Origin: Streptomyces sp. NBC_01476
Lineage (GTDB): Bacteria > Actinomycetota > Actinomycetes > Streptomycetales > Streptomycetaceae
Assembly (NCBI RefSeq): GCF_036227265.1
Contig: NZ_CP109446.1
Span: forward strand, 2,985,001-3,049,000
Direction of reading: 5' to 3'
Length of the DNA stretch: 64,000 nucleotides
Shown: one piece after another, positions 50,529-59,756 of the stretch
Position numbering within the stretch: the stretch's first letter is position 1
Layout: each line of letters begins with the position of its first letter
Notes under the pieces: model-generated
Told to the model about the DNA's origin: nothing
Seen by the model: the letters and a program-made list of their open reading frames with translations, nothing else
The model's database searches: none
Position numbers and translations under genes: made by a program

Positions 50529-51775
50529 GCGAGACCCTCCAGTACGTCGGCCAGTGCGGTGACCCCGGCGGCGCAGTCGTCCTCGTCCGCCGACTCCGCC
50601 GGGGAGTGCGAGACGCCGGTGGGGTTCCGTACGAACAGCATGGCGGTCGGCACGGCCGCGGAGAGGATTCCGGCGTCGTGTCCCGCACCCGTCGGCAGAA
50701 CGGGTACGGCGTCCGGGCCGGAGCGCGTGATGAGGGAGGTGAGGCGGTCGCGCAACGCGTGGGCGAACTCGACCACCGGGGTGAAGGATTCCCTGACCAC
50801 CTCGACGTCCACCCCGTCGCGGGCTCCGCGCTCGCGGGCGGCCTGCTCGATGGCGGCGACGAGGCCGGCGAGGGTGTCCTCGTCGGCGGCGCGCGAGTCG
50901 AGCCAGCCGCGGACCAGGGAGGCGATGGCGTTGACGCCGTTGGGTTCGACGGCGACCTTGCCGAAGGTGGCGAGCGCCCCCGCCAGCCGGGCCTTCTTGC
51001 GGGCGGCGAGCACGGTGTTGGCGTAGGTGAGCATCGGGTCGTGGCGGTCTTCGAGGCGGGTGGTGCCGGCGTGATTGGCCTCGCCGCGGAAGTCGAAGCG
51101 CCAGCGGCCGTGCGGCCAGATCGCCGAGGCGACGCCGACCCGGGCGCCCTGGAGGTCCAGCGCCCGGCCCTGCTCGACGTGCAGTTCCACGAAGGCGTCG
51201 ACGCGGGCGAGGCGTTCAGGGTCGGGGCCGATCGCCTCCGGGTCGTAGCCGGCCCGCTCCATGGCCGCGGCCAGCGTGACACCGTCGGCGTCGCGCAGTT
51301 CCCTGGCCCCGGCCGGGGTGAGCTGACCCGCGCTCAGCCGGGAGCCGACGCAGGCGAGGCCGAAGCGGGCGCCTTCCTCGTCGCCGAAGTTGACGACGGC
51401 CAGCGGCTTGCGCGGGGTGGCGCCGCGGGCCCGCAGCTCGTCCAGGGCGGCGAACGCGGAGACCACACCGAGCGGGCCGTCAAAGGCGCCGCCGTCCGGC
51501 ACCGAGTCCAGGTGGGAGCCGGTCAGGACCGCCCCGCCGGCCAGCGGGTCGCCGAGCCAGGCCCACTGGTTGCCGTTGCGGTCCACTTCGTAGGTGAGGC
51601 CGCGAGCCTTTGCCTGTTCCCTGAACCAGGCACGGCAGTCGGTGTCCGCCGGCGTCCAGGCGTAGCGGCGGTAGCCGCCGGACGCCGCGCTGCGCCCGAG
51701 CGGAAGGAGGTCCCGCCACATCGTGTGGAACCCCGGCGGGCCGCCGGCCGGACGGCCCGGCGTACCGTCACTCAT
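50519..51775 (-). CDS. M20-family amidohydrolase (allantoate amidohydrolase/N-carbamoylase type)
   Basis: A 418-residue binuclear zinc hydrolase. Metal-site motifs are [20 protein letters not shown] (His and Asp), [18 protein letters not shown] (Glu pair), [13 protein letters not shown] (His) and [13 protein letters not shown]; the dimerisation region includes [22 protein letters not shown]. By similarity it would cleave allantoate or N-carbamoyl amino acids. It is wedged between hutU (8-nt overlap) and hutF (10-nt overlap), so it is surely part of the hut operon, where a deformylase for N-formylglutamate would be expected. I infer that it may perform that step, as no HutG-like gene is visible here. 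Confidence 0.9.
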   Translation of the reverse strand: MSDGTPGRPAGGPPGFHTMWRDLLPLGRSAASGGYRRYAWTPADTDCRAWFREQAKARGLTYEVDRNGNQWAWLGDPLAGGAVLTGSHLDSVPDGGAFDGPLGVVSAFAALDELRARGATPRKPLAVVNFGDEEGARFGLACVGSRLSAGQLTPAGARELRDADGVTLAAAMERAGYDPEAIGPDPERLARVDAFVELHVEQGRALDLQGARVGVASAIWPHGRWRFDFRGEANHAGTTRLEDRHDPMLTYANTVLAARKKARLAGALATFGKVAVEPNGVNAIASLVRGWLDSRAADEDTLAGLVAAIEQAARERGARDGVDVEVVRESFTPVVEFAHALRDRLTSLITRSGPDAVPVLPTGAGHDAGILSAAVPTAMLFVRNPTGVSHSPAESADEDDCAAGVTALADVLEGLACR

Positions 51776-53435
51776 CGACGGTGCCCTCCCGCATGGGGAT
51801 GCGCACGCCCCTGTCGGCGGCGACCTCCTCCGCGCGTTCGTAGCCCGCGTCCACGTGCCGGATGACGCCCATCCCGGGGTCGTTGGTGAGCACCCGCCGG
51901 ATCTTCTCGCCGGCCAGCGCCGTGCCGTCGGCCACCGTGACCTGGCCGGCGTGGATGCTGCGGCCGATGCCGACGCCGCCGCCGTGGTGGATGGAAACCC
52001 AGGAGGCACCGGAGGCGACGTTCACCATCGCGTTGAGGAGCGGCCAGTCGGCGATGGCGTCGGAGCCGTCGAGCATCGCCTCGGTCTCGCGGTAGGGGGA
52101 GGCGACCGAGCCGGCGTCGAGGTGGTCGCGGCCGATGACGATGGGGGCTTTGAGGGTGCCGTCGGCGACCATCTCGTTGAAGCGTTCGCCGGCCCGGTCG
52201 CGTTCGCCGTAGCCGAGCCAGCAGATGCGGGCCGGCAGGCCCTGGAAGTGGACGCGTTCGCCGGCCAGCCGGATCCAGCGGGCCAGCGACTCGTTTTCCG
52301 GGAAGAGGTCGAGGATCGCCCGGTCGGTGGCGGCGATGTCGGCCGGGTCGCCGGAGAGCGCGGCCCAGCGGAAGGGGCCCTTGCCCTCGCTGAAGAGCGG
52401 GCGGATGTAGGCGGGGACGAAGCCGGGGAAGGCGAAGGCGCGGTCGTAGCCGGCCAGCCGGGCCTCGCCGCGGATGGAGTTGCCGTAGTCGAACACCTCG
52501 GCGCCCGCGTCCTGGAAGCCGACCATCGCCTCGACGTGCCGGGCCATCGACTCGCGGGCCCGCTCGGTGAACTCGGCGGGCTTCTCGGCCGCGTACCGCG
52601 CCATGTCGGCGAAGTCGACGCCGAGCGGGAGGTAGGCCAGGGGGTCGTGCGCGGAGGTCTGGTCGGTGACGATGTCGATCGGCGCCCGCATGGCGAGCAG
52701 TCGCGGCACGAGGTCGGCCGCGTTGCCGAGGACGCCGATGGACAGCGGCCTGCGGGCGTCGCGGGCCTCGGTGGCCAGTCGCAGGGCCTCGTCGAGGGAG
52801 TCGGCCCTGACGTCGAGGTAGCGGTGCTCGATCCGGCGGTCGATGGCGCGCGGGTCGCAGTCGACACAGATCACGACGCCGTCGTTCATGGTGACGGCGA
52901 GCGGCTGGGCGCCGCCCATGCCGCCGAGTCCGGCGGTGAGGGTGATGGTGCCGGCCAGGGTGCCGTTGAACTTCTTGGCGGCGACGGCGGCGAAGGTCTC
53001 GTAGGTGCCCTGGAGGATGCCCTGGGTGCCGATGTAGATCCACGACCCGGCAGTCATCTGCCCGTACATCGTCAGGCCGAGCGCTTCGAGGCGGCGGAAC
53101 TCCTCCCAGGTGGCCCAGTCGCCGACCAGGTTGGAGTTGGCGATGAGCACCCGGGGCGCCCACTCGTGGGTCTGCATGACGCCGACCGGGCGGCCGGACT
53201 GGACGAGCATGGTCTCGTCCTGCTTGAGGCCGCGCAGGGTGCGGACCATGGCGTCGAAGGAGTTCCAGTCCCGGGCCGCCTTGCCGGTCCCGCCGTAGAC
53301 CACCAGCTTGTCGGGGTGTTCCGCCACCTCGGGGTCGAGGTTGTTCTGCAGCATCCGCAGCGCGGCTTCCTGCGGCCATCCCAGCGCGCTCAGTTCCGTG
53401 CCGCGCGGTGCGCGTACCGGCCTCGGTCCCGTCAT
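51768..53435 (-). CDS. hutU: Urocanate hydratase
   Basis: A 555-residue enzyme that hydrates urocanate to imidazolonepropionate with tightly bound NAD acting as an electrophile. The length is the family norm. Signatures include [69 protein letters not shown] (NAD-binding glycines), [32 protein letters not shown] and [22 protein letters not shown] 53435 is preferred because GAGGAGG lies 7 nt upstream; the longer frame adds 17 non-conserved residues. It is the first gene of the hut operon. Histidine ammonia-lyase (hutH) is not in the window. Confidence 0.97.
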   Translation of the reverse strand: MTGPRPVRAPRGTELSALGWPQEAALRMLQNNLDPEVAEHPDKLVVYGGTGKAARDWNSFDAMVRTLRGLKQDETMLVQSGRPVGVMQTHEWAPRVLIANSNLVGDWATWEEFRRLEALGLTMYGQMTAGSWIYIGTQGILQGTYETFAAVAAKKFNGTLAGTITLTAGLGGMGGAQPLAVTMNDGVVICVDCDPRAIDRRIEHRYLDVRADSLDEALRLATEARDARRPLSIGVLGNAADLVPRLLAMRAPIDIVTDQTSAHDPLAYLPLGVDFADMARYAAEKPAEFTERARESMARHVEAMVGFQDAGAEVFDYGNSIRGEARLAGYDRAFAFPGFVPAYIRPLFSEGKGPFRWAALSGDPADIAATDRAILDLFPENESLARWIRLAGERVHFQGLPARICWLGYGERDRAGERFNEMVADGTLKAPIVIGRDHLDAGSVASPYRETEAMLDGSDAIADWPLLNAMVNVASGASWVSIHHGGGVGIGRSIHAGQVTVADGTALAGEKIRRVLTNDPGMGVIRHVDAGYERAEEVAADRGVRIPMREGTVDE

Positions 53436-53480
53436 CGGTCCGGCCTCCTCGTCGTGGTGCGGTGCCTCGTGGTGTTTTTC

Positions 53481-53515
53481 ATTCACATCCTGTCCAGCTG
53501 AATACCCCTAGTCAA
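53481..53515 (-). promoter_or_regulatory. hutU promoter and operator-like repeat
   Basis: On the minus strand TTGACT (53510-53515) and CAGGAT (53487-53492) are 17 nt apart, giving a start near 53480. An inverted repeat ATTCA (53481-53485) and TGAAT (53499-53503) brackets the -10 box, a good place for a repressor to bind. Confidence 0.6.
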
Positions 53516-53588
53516 CGGGGTGCCTCCGGCCGGTGGCGCCGCGGCCCGGCCGGGGGCGGTTGGCGGGACCCCGGGCCGGGATGATGGT

Positions 53589-54926
53589 ATGGACGTCATG
53601 ACGGATGAGCTGGGGATACGGCGGGAGCGCGCGCTGCGTGCGGCGGTGGAGCAGGGACTGGTGAGCGAGGGCGAACCGGTCGTCGGACTGCTGGACGTCA
53701 CGGGCATCGAACACGCGACGACCGCACTGCAGGCCGCCTTCGCCACACCCGGCGTCGAGATCACCCACACCTTCGCCGTCAAGGCCGCCTCACTCGTCCC
53801 GGTGCTGGCACTGCTCGGCGCGTGCGGACTCGGCGCGGAGGTGGCCAGCCCCGGTGAGCTGGCGCTGGCCAGGGCGGCCGGCATCCCGGCCGGCCGGACG
53901 GTGCTCGACTCCCCCGCCAAGACGGTCTCGGAACTGCGCCAGGCGCTGGTGCTCGGCGTCGCGGTGAACGCCGACAATCCGCAGGAACTCGCCCGGATCG
54001 ACGCGCTGCGCACGGCGGTGCCCGGCACCGCGGCACCGGTCGGGCTGCGGGTCAACCCGCAGGTCGGCGGCGGCACCATCGGGGCGATGAGTACCGCGAC
54101 CGCCACCTCCAAGTTCGGGGTGGCGCTGCGCGACCCGGGGGCCGAGGAGTGGGTGCTGCGCGCCTACGCCGAACGTCCCTGGCTCAACCGCCTGCACACC
54201 CACACCGGTTCCCAGGGTGTGCCGCTCGACCTGATGGCCGCCGGGGTCCGGGCCGCGTACGAACTCGCCGAGCGGATCAACCAGGCCGCCGGACGGCAGC
54301 AGATCACCGTCCTCGACATCGGTGGCGGGCTGCCGGTCAACTTCGGCTCCGACGAGACGACCCCCGCCTTCGCCGACTACGCCGGCCTGCTGCGCCGCGA
54401 GATCCCCGGGCTCTTCGACGGCCGCTACGGTCTGGTCACCGAGTTCGGCCGCTCGCTGCTGGCCAAGAACGGCTCGGTGCTGGCCAGGGTGGAGTACGCC
54501 AAGTCGGCCGGCGGGCGGCCCATCGCGGTCACCCACGCGGGCGCCCAGGTCGCCACCAGGACCGTCTTCGTCCCCGACGCCTGGCCGCTGCGCGTCCTCG
54601 CGCTGGACGAGAAGGGCCGCCCGAAGGACGGCGACCCGGTGGTCCAGGACGTCGCGGGCCCGTGCTGCTTCGCGGGCGACCTGGTGGCCAAGGGACGTCC
54701 CCTCCCGCTGCTGGCGGCCGGTGACCACGTGGCGCTGCTGGACACCGGCGCCTACTACTTCTCCAACCACTTCGCCTACAACTCGCTGCCGCGCCCCGCC
54801 GTGTGGGGCTACGCCGTGCACGCGGACGGCAAGGTCGCCTTCAGCCCGGTCCGCACCGCGCAGACCGAGGCCGAACTCCTCACCGAGAGCGGCGCCGGGC
54901 TGCCGCCGCTGCACCGGGGGCAGTGA
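53589..54926 (+). CDS. PLP-dependent decarboxylase, DAP/ornithine decarboxylase (fold type III) family
   Basis: A 445-residue soluble enzyme of the alanine-racemase-like barrel family. The PLP lysine is in ITHTFAVKAASLVPVLALL (about residue 65). Other motifs are GLGAEVASPGELALARAAG, LRVNPQVGGGTIGAMST, LHTHTGSQGVPLDLMAAG, LDIGGGLPVNFG (phosphate-binding glycines), VTEFGRSLLAKNGSV, DVAGPCCFAGDL (catalytic Cys of the partner subunit) and DTGAYYFSNHFAYNSLPRP. It does not look like the housekeeping lysA product: the specificity regions differ and the gene is divergent from hutU. The substrate is unknown. Start 53589 or 53598; no clear ribosome site. Confidence 0.88.
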   Translation: MDVMTDELGIRRERALRAAVEQGLVSEGEPVVGLLDVTGIEHATTALQAAFATPGVEITHTFAVKAASLVPVLALLGACGLGAEVASPGELALARAAGIPAGRTVLDSPAKTVSELRQALVLGVAVNADNPQELARIDALRTAVPGTAAPVGLRVNPQVGGGTIGAMSTATATSKFGVALRDPGAEEWVLRAYAERPWLNRLHTHTGSQGVPLDLMAAGVRAAYELAERINQAAGRQQITVLDIGGGLPVNFGSDETTPAFADYAGLLRREIPGLFDGRYGLVTEFGRSLLAKNGSVLARVEYAKSAGGRPIAVTHAGAQVATRTVFVPDAWPLRVLALDEKGRPKDGDPVVQDVAGPCCFAGDLVAKGRPLPLLAAGDHVALLDTGAYYFSNHFAYNSLPRPAVWGYAVHADGKVAFSPVRTAQTEAELLTESGAGLPPLHRGQ

Positions 54927-54963
54927 AGCCGGCAGGGCCGCACGACGACTGCTGACGGCCGCC

Positions 54964-55018
54964 GGGGCGCGGGACGGACGGCCGGAGCATCGCTGCCTTC
55001 CGAGGTGTCCCGCGCCCC
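54964..55018. terminator. Long-loop inverted repeat between convergent genes
   Basis: GGGGCGCGGGAC (54964-54975) and GTCCCGCGCCCC (55007-55018) are perfect 12-bp arms with a 31-nt loop. Further copies of GTCCCGCGC follow up to about 55045. It sits between the decarboxylase and the convergent membrane protein gene. Confidence 0.5.
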
Positions 55019-55075
55019 CCCACGGTGTCCCGCGCGTCCCGCGCCCCCGCCGTACGCGACGAGGCAGCCGGCCGG

Positions 55076-55666
55076 TCAGCGGCTGACGGCCATCCGGTTC
55101 CGGGCGGAGTTGCCGGGGCCGGCCGGTCCGCGCCGGCGGCCGCCACCGGGGGCCGCGTCACCCGCGGCGATGCCGGTCAGCTGGTACGCGTCCTGCTTGC
55201 CGTCGGGACGCACCCAGAGCAGGGCGTCCTTGGACCGTTCGATCCGGGCCACCCGGCGGCTCTTGGCCCACAGGCCCGCGCCCGCGCCGCCCATCAGCAT
55301 CCCGCCCGCGCACGGCAGCAGCACCGACGACCCGGCGGCGACCACGAACGCCGCCAGCAGCCACCAGCGGCGCCGCCGCAGCCAGGCCCGCGCGGTCACC
55401 CGGCGGTCCTGCAGGAACACCGACTTGGCGGCCCGCGAGGCGGCGGCGGCCCGCTGCCCGTACCGCCCGCCGCGGATGAAGTACGCCGCCAGCGCCGCCA
55501 GGATGAACAGGGCGGCTCCTGCCATCACCCCGATACGGCGTCCGGTCGGACTGAACGTCACCGCCGTCCCCGGCACCGCGGCGATCACCCCCAGCCACCA
55601 CAACCAGCACGCCGCCGCGCGTACCGTCACCGCCACCCGCGCCAATGTGTAGGCCCCGCGCACCAC
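55076..55666 (-). CDS. Hypothetical membrane protein
   Basis: A 196-residue protein with four hydrophobic segments (AAACWLWWLGVIAAVPGTAV, IGVMAGAALFILAALAAYFI, WWLLAAFVVAAGSSVLLPC, GGMLMGGAGAGLWA), basic loops between them and a Gly/Arg-rich C-terminal tail. A stretch near ALLWVRPDGKQDAYQLTGI looks like a short folded segment. I do not recognise the family. The start is GTG 55666 (or 55663), preceded by GAGGAGGGA. The upstream region contains 12-bp tandem repeats. It is downstream of the RpiR gene on the same strand. Confidence 0.7.
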   Translation of the reverse strand: MVRGAYTLARVAVTVRAAACWLWWLGVIAAVPGTAVTFSPTGRRIGVMAGAALFILAALAAYFIRGGRYGQRAAAASRAAKSVFLQDRRVTARAWLRRRRWWLLAAFVVAAGSSVLLPCAGGMLMGGAGAGLWAKSRRVARIERSKDALLWVRPDGKQDAYQLTGIAAGDAAPGGGRRRGPAGPGNSARNRMAVSR

Positions 55667-55697
55667 GTCGCGCTCCCTCCTCTTCGTGTCAGGACTC

Positions 55698-55733
55698 AGC
55701 ACTCGTCACAGCACTCGTCACAGGACTCGTCTC
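55698..55733. repeat. 12-bp tandem repeat, three units
   Basis: AGCACTCGTCAC occurs twice in perfect tandem (55698 and 55710), followed by the variant AGGACTCGTCTC (55722). It lies 32-67 nt upstream of the membrane protein start, in its promoter region. Confidence 0.7.
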
Positions 55734-55845
55734 AGCGATTGCTCGGGAGAGTACTTCGGGTTTCTCAGATTTTCGTTAAGACGTCCAGACCCGGAGCCGG
55801 GAAGAGAACCGGAGCTGGGCAGAGAAGGCGAATCCGGCCCGGGCG

Positions 55846-56736
55846 TCAGTCGACGAACATGCCGCGGGCGGCGGCGTGCGCGTCGAACTCCTCCAGCCGG
55901 GCCTGCGCGTCCGGCAGCCCGTCGCAGATCGCCTCCAGCAGCGCCCGGCCCAGCAGCATGGGCGCGCACGCGGTGTCGAAGACCAGGCCGGTGCCGACGG
56001 CGGCCGGGAGCAGCAGGTCGCTGTGCGCGGCGACCGGCGCGAAGGCGCTGTCCGCGACGGTCACCACGGTCAGGCCCGCGGCTCGCGCGTAGGCCAGGGC
56101 GTCGACCACCTCGCGGGGGTGACGCGGCAGCGCGAAGCAGAGCAGGGCCGAGGCCCCGGCCCGTACGGCCGCGTCGATCCGGTCCTCCAGCATCGTGCCG
56201 CCCTCGTCCAGCAGCCGCACATCGGGGTGGACCTTCGCGGCGAAGTAGACGAAGCCGCGGGCCTGGGCGCCCGACGCGCGCAGGCCGAGCACCGGCAGCG
56301 GGCAGGAGCCGGCCAGCAGCGCGCCGGCCCGCGCGACGGGTCCGGGGTCGGCGAGCAGCGCGGCCAGCTGCCGCAGGTTCTCGATCTCGGCGTGCACGGC
56401 TTGCTGGTACGCGTTGGAGGCGGCGGCGTCCGGCGGCAGCTGGGCGGGCGTCACCTCGCGCAGGTGCCGGCGCAGCGCCGGATAGCCGTCGAACCCGAGG
56501 GCGACCGCGAACCGGGTCACCGAGGGCTGGCTGACGCCGGCGAGTTCGGCGACCTCCACGCTGGAGAGGAACGGGGCCTCTTCCGCCTTTCCGACCAGGC
56601 TGTGGGCGATGCGGCGCTGAGTGGGGGTCAGCCGGTGTGCTTCGAAGAGCCTCAGCAACCGGCCGGAGGCGTCGGCTCCGCCGCCCGCGGGGTGGCTGAC
56701 CGTCCGGTCGGCTCCGCCGTCGTCCGCTTCCTTCAT
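55846..56736 (-). CDS. MurR/RpiR family transcriptional regulator
   Basis: A 296-residue regulator with an N-terminal HTH_6 domain (RLTPTQRRIAHSLVGKAEEAPFLSSVEVAELAGVSQPSVTRFAVALG, read as LTPTQRRIAHSL, SVEVAELAGVSQPSVTRFA) and a C-terminal SIS domain (VLGLRASGAQARGFVYFAAKV, ALLCFALPRHPREVVDALAYA, TVVTVADSAFAPVAAHSDLLL) that senses phosphosugars. ATG 56736 with GGACAGG upstream is preferred. A dyad 55 nt before the start suggests autoregulation. It is 1-2 kb from the decarboxylase and hut genes, so it could act on them or on a remote sugar gene. Confidence 0.9.
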   Translation of the reverse strand: MKEADDGGADRTVSHPAGGGADASGRLLRLFEAHRLTPTQRRIAHSLVGKAEEAPFLSSVEVAELAGVSQPSVTRFAVALGFDGYPALRRHLREVTPAQLPPDAAASNAYQQAVHAEIENLRQLAALLADPGPVARAGALLAGSCPLPVLGLRASGAQARGFVYFAAKVHPDVRLLDEGGTMLEDRIDAAVRAGASALLCFALPRHPREVVDALAYARAAGLTVVTVADSAFAPVAAHSDLLLPAAVGTGLVFDTACAPMLLGRALLEAICDGLPDAQARLEEFDAHAAARGMFVD

Positions 56737-56790
56737 CCTGTCCCGTCCCTGACCCGTGGCCCACCGGCCGTTATTCACTCCTGCTCGACT

Positions 56791-56808
56791 CTGCATGAAC
56801 CTATGCAG
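56791..56808. promoter_or_regulatory. Dyad upstream of the rpiR-type gene
   Basis: CTGCATGAACCTATGCAG has perfect 6-bp arms around a 6-nt centre. It lies 55 nt before the regulator's start codon and next to AT-richer DNA, which fits an autoregulatory operator. Confidence 0.5.
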
Positions 56809-56846
56809 TCAGGCAAGACGGGGTGCCGTCTCCCGCGGCGCGGACC

Positions 56847-57290
56847 CTACGGGGCGGGGGTGCAGTGCCAGGAGGGGGCGGTGGATTCCGCGTGGACGCC
56901 GTAGAGGGCGACGAGTTCGAAGAGGAGGGGGAGCGTCCCGCAGACGCATATGCACAACGCGAGGGTGCCCTGCCAGGAGGCTGAGCCGCGGTGGCCGGTG
57001 CGGGCGGCGGCGCGGAAGAGGAGGCCGCAGAGCACGGGCCCCGCCAGCCCGCAGAGGAGCGCCGGCCAGGCCAGGGCGAACAGGGTCCAGGGCACCGGGA
57101 GGTGATGGCAGAGCGCGTCCGCCCGCCTGCCGTGCCGATCGTCCAGCACCGCCGTGCCGATCAGCAGGAACAGGCCGAGCACGACCAGCCCGGGCGCGGC
57201 CAGCACCTGCCGGCGCCAGCGCGCCGTCGGACCCGGCCCCGGCCCCCATGCCGCTTCGGTCACTTCCCCCGTCACCGCAGCCCCCGTCAT
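56847..57290 (-). CDS. Hypothetical membrane protein, 147 aa
   Basis: A small membrane protein with four hydrophobic segments: VLAAPGLVVLGLFLLIGTAVL, WTLFALAWPALLCGLAGPVLC, LLFRAAAR (short) and TLALCICVCGTLPLLFELVALY. It contains several Cys (CHHLP, LCGLL, LCICVCG). I do not recognise the family. The ATG at 57290 has a G-rich ribosome site (GGGGGGCTGGG). The longer frame upstream crosses a hairpin and is unlikely to be coding. It precedes the RpiR-type gene on the same strand. Confidence 0.65.
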   Translation of the reverse strand: MTGAAVTGEVTEAAWGPGPGPTARWRRQVLAAPGLVVLGLFLLIGTAVLDDRHGRRADALCHHLPVPWTLFALAWPALLCGLAGPVLCGLLFRAAARTGHRGSASWQGTLALCICVCGTLPLLFELVALYGVHAESTAPSWHCTPAP

Positions 57291-57347
57291 CCCAGCCCCC
57301 CGTGGCCGTATGCGTACCCCCGGACGATTCCACCAGCCTAAGGGAAA

Positions 57348-57380
57348 GGGCCGGACAGGTGATCGACACCTGTCCGGCCC
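57348..57380. terminator. Perfect hairpin downstream of the MMPL gene
   Basis: A perfect 14-bp inverted repeat, GGGCCGGACAGGTG and CACCTGTCCGGCCC, with loop ATCGA, 27 nt past the MMPL stop. On the minus strand it is followed by CTTTCCCTTAGG. Confidence 0.85.
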
Positions 57381-57406
57381 TGTGGACAACTACGCCGCCG
57401 GAAGAC

Positions 57407-59626
57407 TCAGCGGCGCTGCCCCGACTCGTCCAGCTCGTGCGGCCCCTGGCCCTCGCCGGCCGGCGGCGGCTGGTGCCCGTCGCCCGCATCCTGGCCCGCA
57501 CCCTCGGCCGTACCGGTGAGCACCTTCGCCGTGTCGCGGTCCGCGTGCCCCGGCCACCAGGCGGCGTGCCCGATGAGCGCGGTGAGGCTCGGCGTGAAGA
57601 ACATCGCCATCACGAACGCCGCCACCACGATGCCGAAGGCGATCGCGAAGCCCATCTCGGTCAGGAACGAGTTGCCGGAGAGCATCAAGGTGGCGAAGGT
57701 GGCCGCCAGGATGAACCCGGCCGCACCGATCGTCGGCCCCGCGTGCCGCAGCGCCGCCGCGGCGGCCTCCCGTGGCTCCTTGCCTTCGCGGGCTTCCTCT
57801 CTCAGCCGGGCGATCATCAGGATGTTGTAGTCGGTACCGATGGCGACCACGAACAGATACATGATGATCGGCAGCAGGAAGATCAGCCCGTCGCCGCGGC
57901 CGAAGATCAGCACCGTGGCACCGAGCGTCGCGCCGAAGCCGAGCGCCACCGAGGCGATCAGGTACCAGGGCGCCACCACACTGCGCAGCAGCAGCCCCAG
58001 GATCACCATGATCAGGATCGCCGCGACCGGGAAGACCGTGCGGTAGTCGTGGTCCACGGCGGCGTTGATGTCCCGGTAGATCGACGACGTACCGCCGACC
58101 ACCGCCTCGGTTCCCGGCGGCGCGTTGTCGGACGCGACCGTCCTGACCTTGCCCACCGCCGAGATCGCCTGGTCACTGGCGCCGGAGTACTTCAGCGTCA
58201 GGTTGAACAGCGCGGTGGTCCGGTCCTTGTTGAGACCGGTCTTCTGGTCGAAGGTCGCGTCCGCGACACCGTCGGCCCCGGCGAGCTTGTCCTTGTACGC
58301 GGTGAAGTCCACGCCGGACAGCGGCTTGCCGTCGGTGCTGGTGAGGAAGACCGAGGTCGGGTCCGCGGCGCCGGCCGAGTACACCTTCTGCATGGTGTCC
58401 TGGACGACCATCGACTCCTTCGTCTTCGGGATGGACCCGGAGGCGAGGTCGTAGTTGGCCTTGTAGCCGAGCGTGCCCAGCGCCAGCAGCACCATCACCA
58501 GGCCGGAGACGATCGCCACCATGCCGGACTTGCGGCCGAGCAGCCGGCCGATCGCGCCGAACCGGTCGTTGGACGGCTCGTCGCCCCACTTCTTGCCGGG
58601 CCAGAAGAGCGCCCGTGGCGGGATCAGCGAGCAGATCGCCGGGAAGAGGGTCAGACCAGCGATCAGGGTGACCGCCACCAGGATGGCCAGCGCCGGGCCG
58701 AGCTGGGTGAGGAAGCCGAGGGTGGACAGGGTCAGTGCCAGGAAGGAGATGATCACCGCGCCGGCCGCCGAGGCGATCGCCTCGCCGACCCTGGTGACGC
58801 TGTTGACCATCGCCTGCTTGGGTTCGTCACCGAGCCGCAGCCGTTCCCGGTACCGGAACATCAAGAAGAGGAAGTAGTCCGTACCGACACCCAGCACCAC
58901 CACGATGAGCAGCGCGGACAGCGAGTTGTTCGCCTTCAGCCCGAAGAGCTTGGTGGCGTCGGCGACCAGCGCGTTGGAGGTGGTGTAGACGAGGCCGGTG
59001 AGGATGATCAGCGGCATGATGGCGATGATCGGCGACCGGAAGATGATCAGCAGCGTGATGATGATGATCAGCAGCGAGCCGATCAGCGCCACCGCGTCCG
59101 AGGTCTGTCCGGCGTCCTGCTGGTCCAGGGACTGCGCGGCCTGACCACCGACCTGCACCTTCAGATCGGTGCCCTTGGCGAGGTCCTTGGAGTCGGTCCG
59201 CAGCGCCTTGGCCGCGTCGGCCTGCTTGGGCTGGCCGGCCGACTCCTTGTTCATCTGGACCAGCGCCGTCTCGTACTTGCCGTCCTTCGACGGGGTACCG
59301 GCGATGACCTTCTGGACCTGGTCGATCTTCTTCTGACCCAGGCCGCTGGTGATCTTGGTGATGTCCGCCTTGTCGGCGGCGGTCAGCGGGGCGTTGTCGC
59401 TGCGCTGGTAGAGGACGATCGCTGACGGGGTGAAGGCCGCGGGGAACGCCTTCTCCTGCAGGTCCATCGCCTTGATCGACTGGTAGCTGCTGGGGAGGAA
59501 GCTACTCTCGTCGCTGTTCGACGGCAGACTTGGCGCGGTGGCGATGATCGCGACGGCTGCTACGAGCCACGCGACAATCGTCCAGACGGGATGGCGGACG
59601 ACGGCGCGTCCGATGCGGTGGAACAT
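57407..59626 (-). CDS. MMPL family (RND-type) membrane transporter
   Basis: A 739-residue proton-driven exporter. The N-terminal helix (HPVWTIVAWLVAAVAIIATA) leads to an external loop, then helices 2-6 (VALIGSLLIIIITLLIIF, IIAIMPLIILTGLVY, LLIVVVLGVGTDYFLFLMFRY with the GxGxDYxxFL motif, AAGAVIISFLALTL, LAILVAVTLIAGL). The duplicated second half contains VAAILIMVILGLLL, PIIMYLFVVAIGTDYNILMI (again GTDYN), AAGFILAATFATLML and AFVMAMFFTPSLTAL. The GTDY motifs carry the proton-relay Asp. Actinobacterial MMPL proteins export lipids, antibiotics or siderophores; the cargo here is unknown. The tail is polar. The promoter carries a palindrome. Confidence 0.94.
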   Translation of the reverse strand: MFHRIGRAVVRHPVWTIVAWLVAAVAIIATAPSLPSNSDESSFLPSSYQSIKAMDLQEKAFPAAFTPSAIVLYQRSDNAPLTAADKADITKITSGLGQKKIDQVQKVIAGTPSKDGKYETALVQMNKESAGQPKQADAAKALRTDSKDLAKGTDLKVQVGGQAAQSLDQQDAGQTSDAVALIGSLLIIIITLLIIFRSPIIAIMPLIILTGLVYTTSNALVADATKLFGLKANNSLSALLIVVVLGVGTDYFLFLMFRYRERLRLGDEPKQAMVNSVTRVGEAIASAAGAVIISFLALTLSTLGFLTQLGPALAILVAVTLIAGLTLFPAICSLIPPRALFWPGKKWGDEPSNDRFGAIGRLLGRKSGMVAIVSGLVMVLLALGTLGYKANYDLASGSIPKTKESMVVQDTMQKVYSAGAADPTSVFLTSTDGKPLSGVDFTAYKDKLAGADGVADATFDQKTGLNKDRTTALFNLTLKYSGASDQAISAVGKVRTVASDNAPPGTEAVVGGTSSIYRDINAAVDHDYRTVFPVAAILIMVILGLLLRSVVAPWYLIASVALGFGATLGATVLIFGRGDGLIFLLPIIMYLFVVAIGTDYNILMIARLREEAREGKEPREAAAAALRHAGPTIGAAGFILAATFATLMLSGNSFLTEMGFAIAFGIVVAAFVMAMFFTPSLTALIGHAAWWPGHADRDTAKVLTGTAEGAGQDAGDGHQPPPAGEGQGPHELDESGQRR

Positions 59627-59756
59627 GCGGTGCTGCCTCCATGGCAGGACGTATCACCACCACCCTTTGGAGCGGGACCCGGGTATTGGCGACCCGGACG
59701 GTGCGTACGCCGCCGTCCGGTGGTTGTCATTTCGTGGGTGGGTTCTGTTCGGCCCG

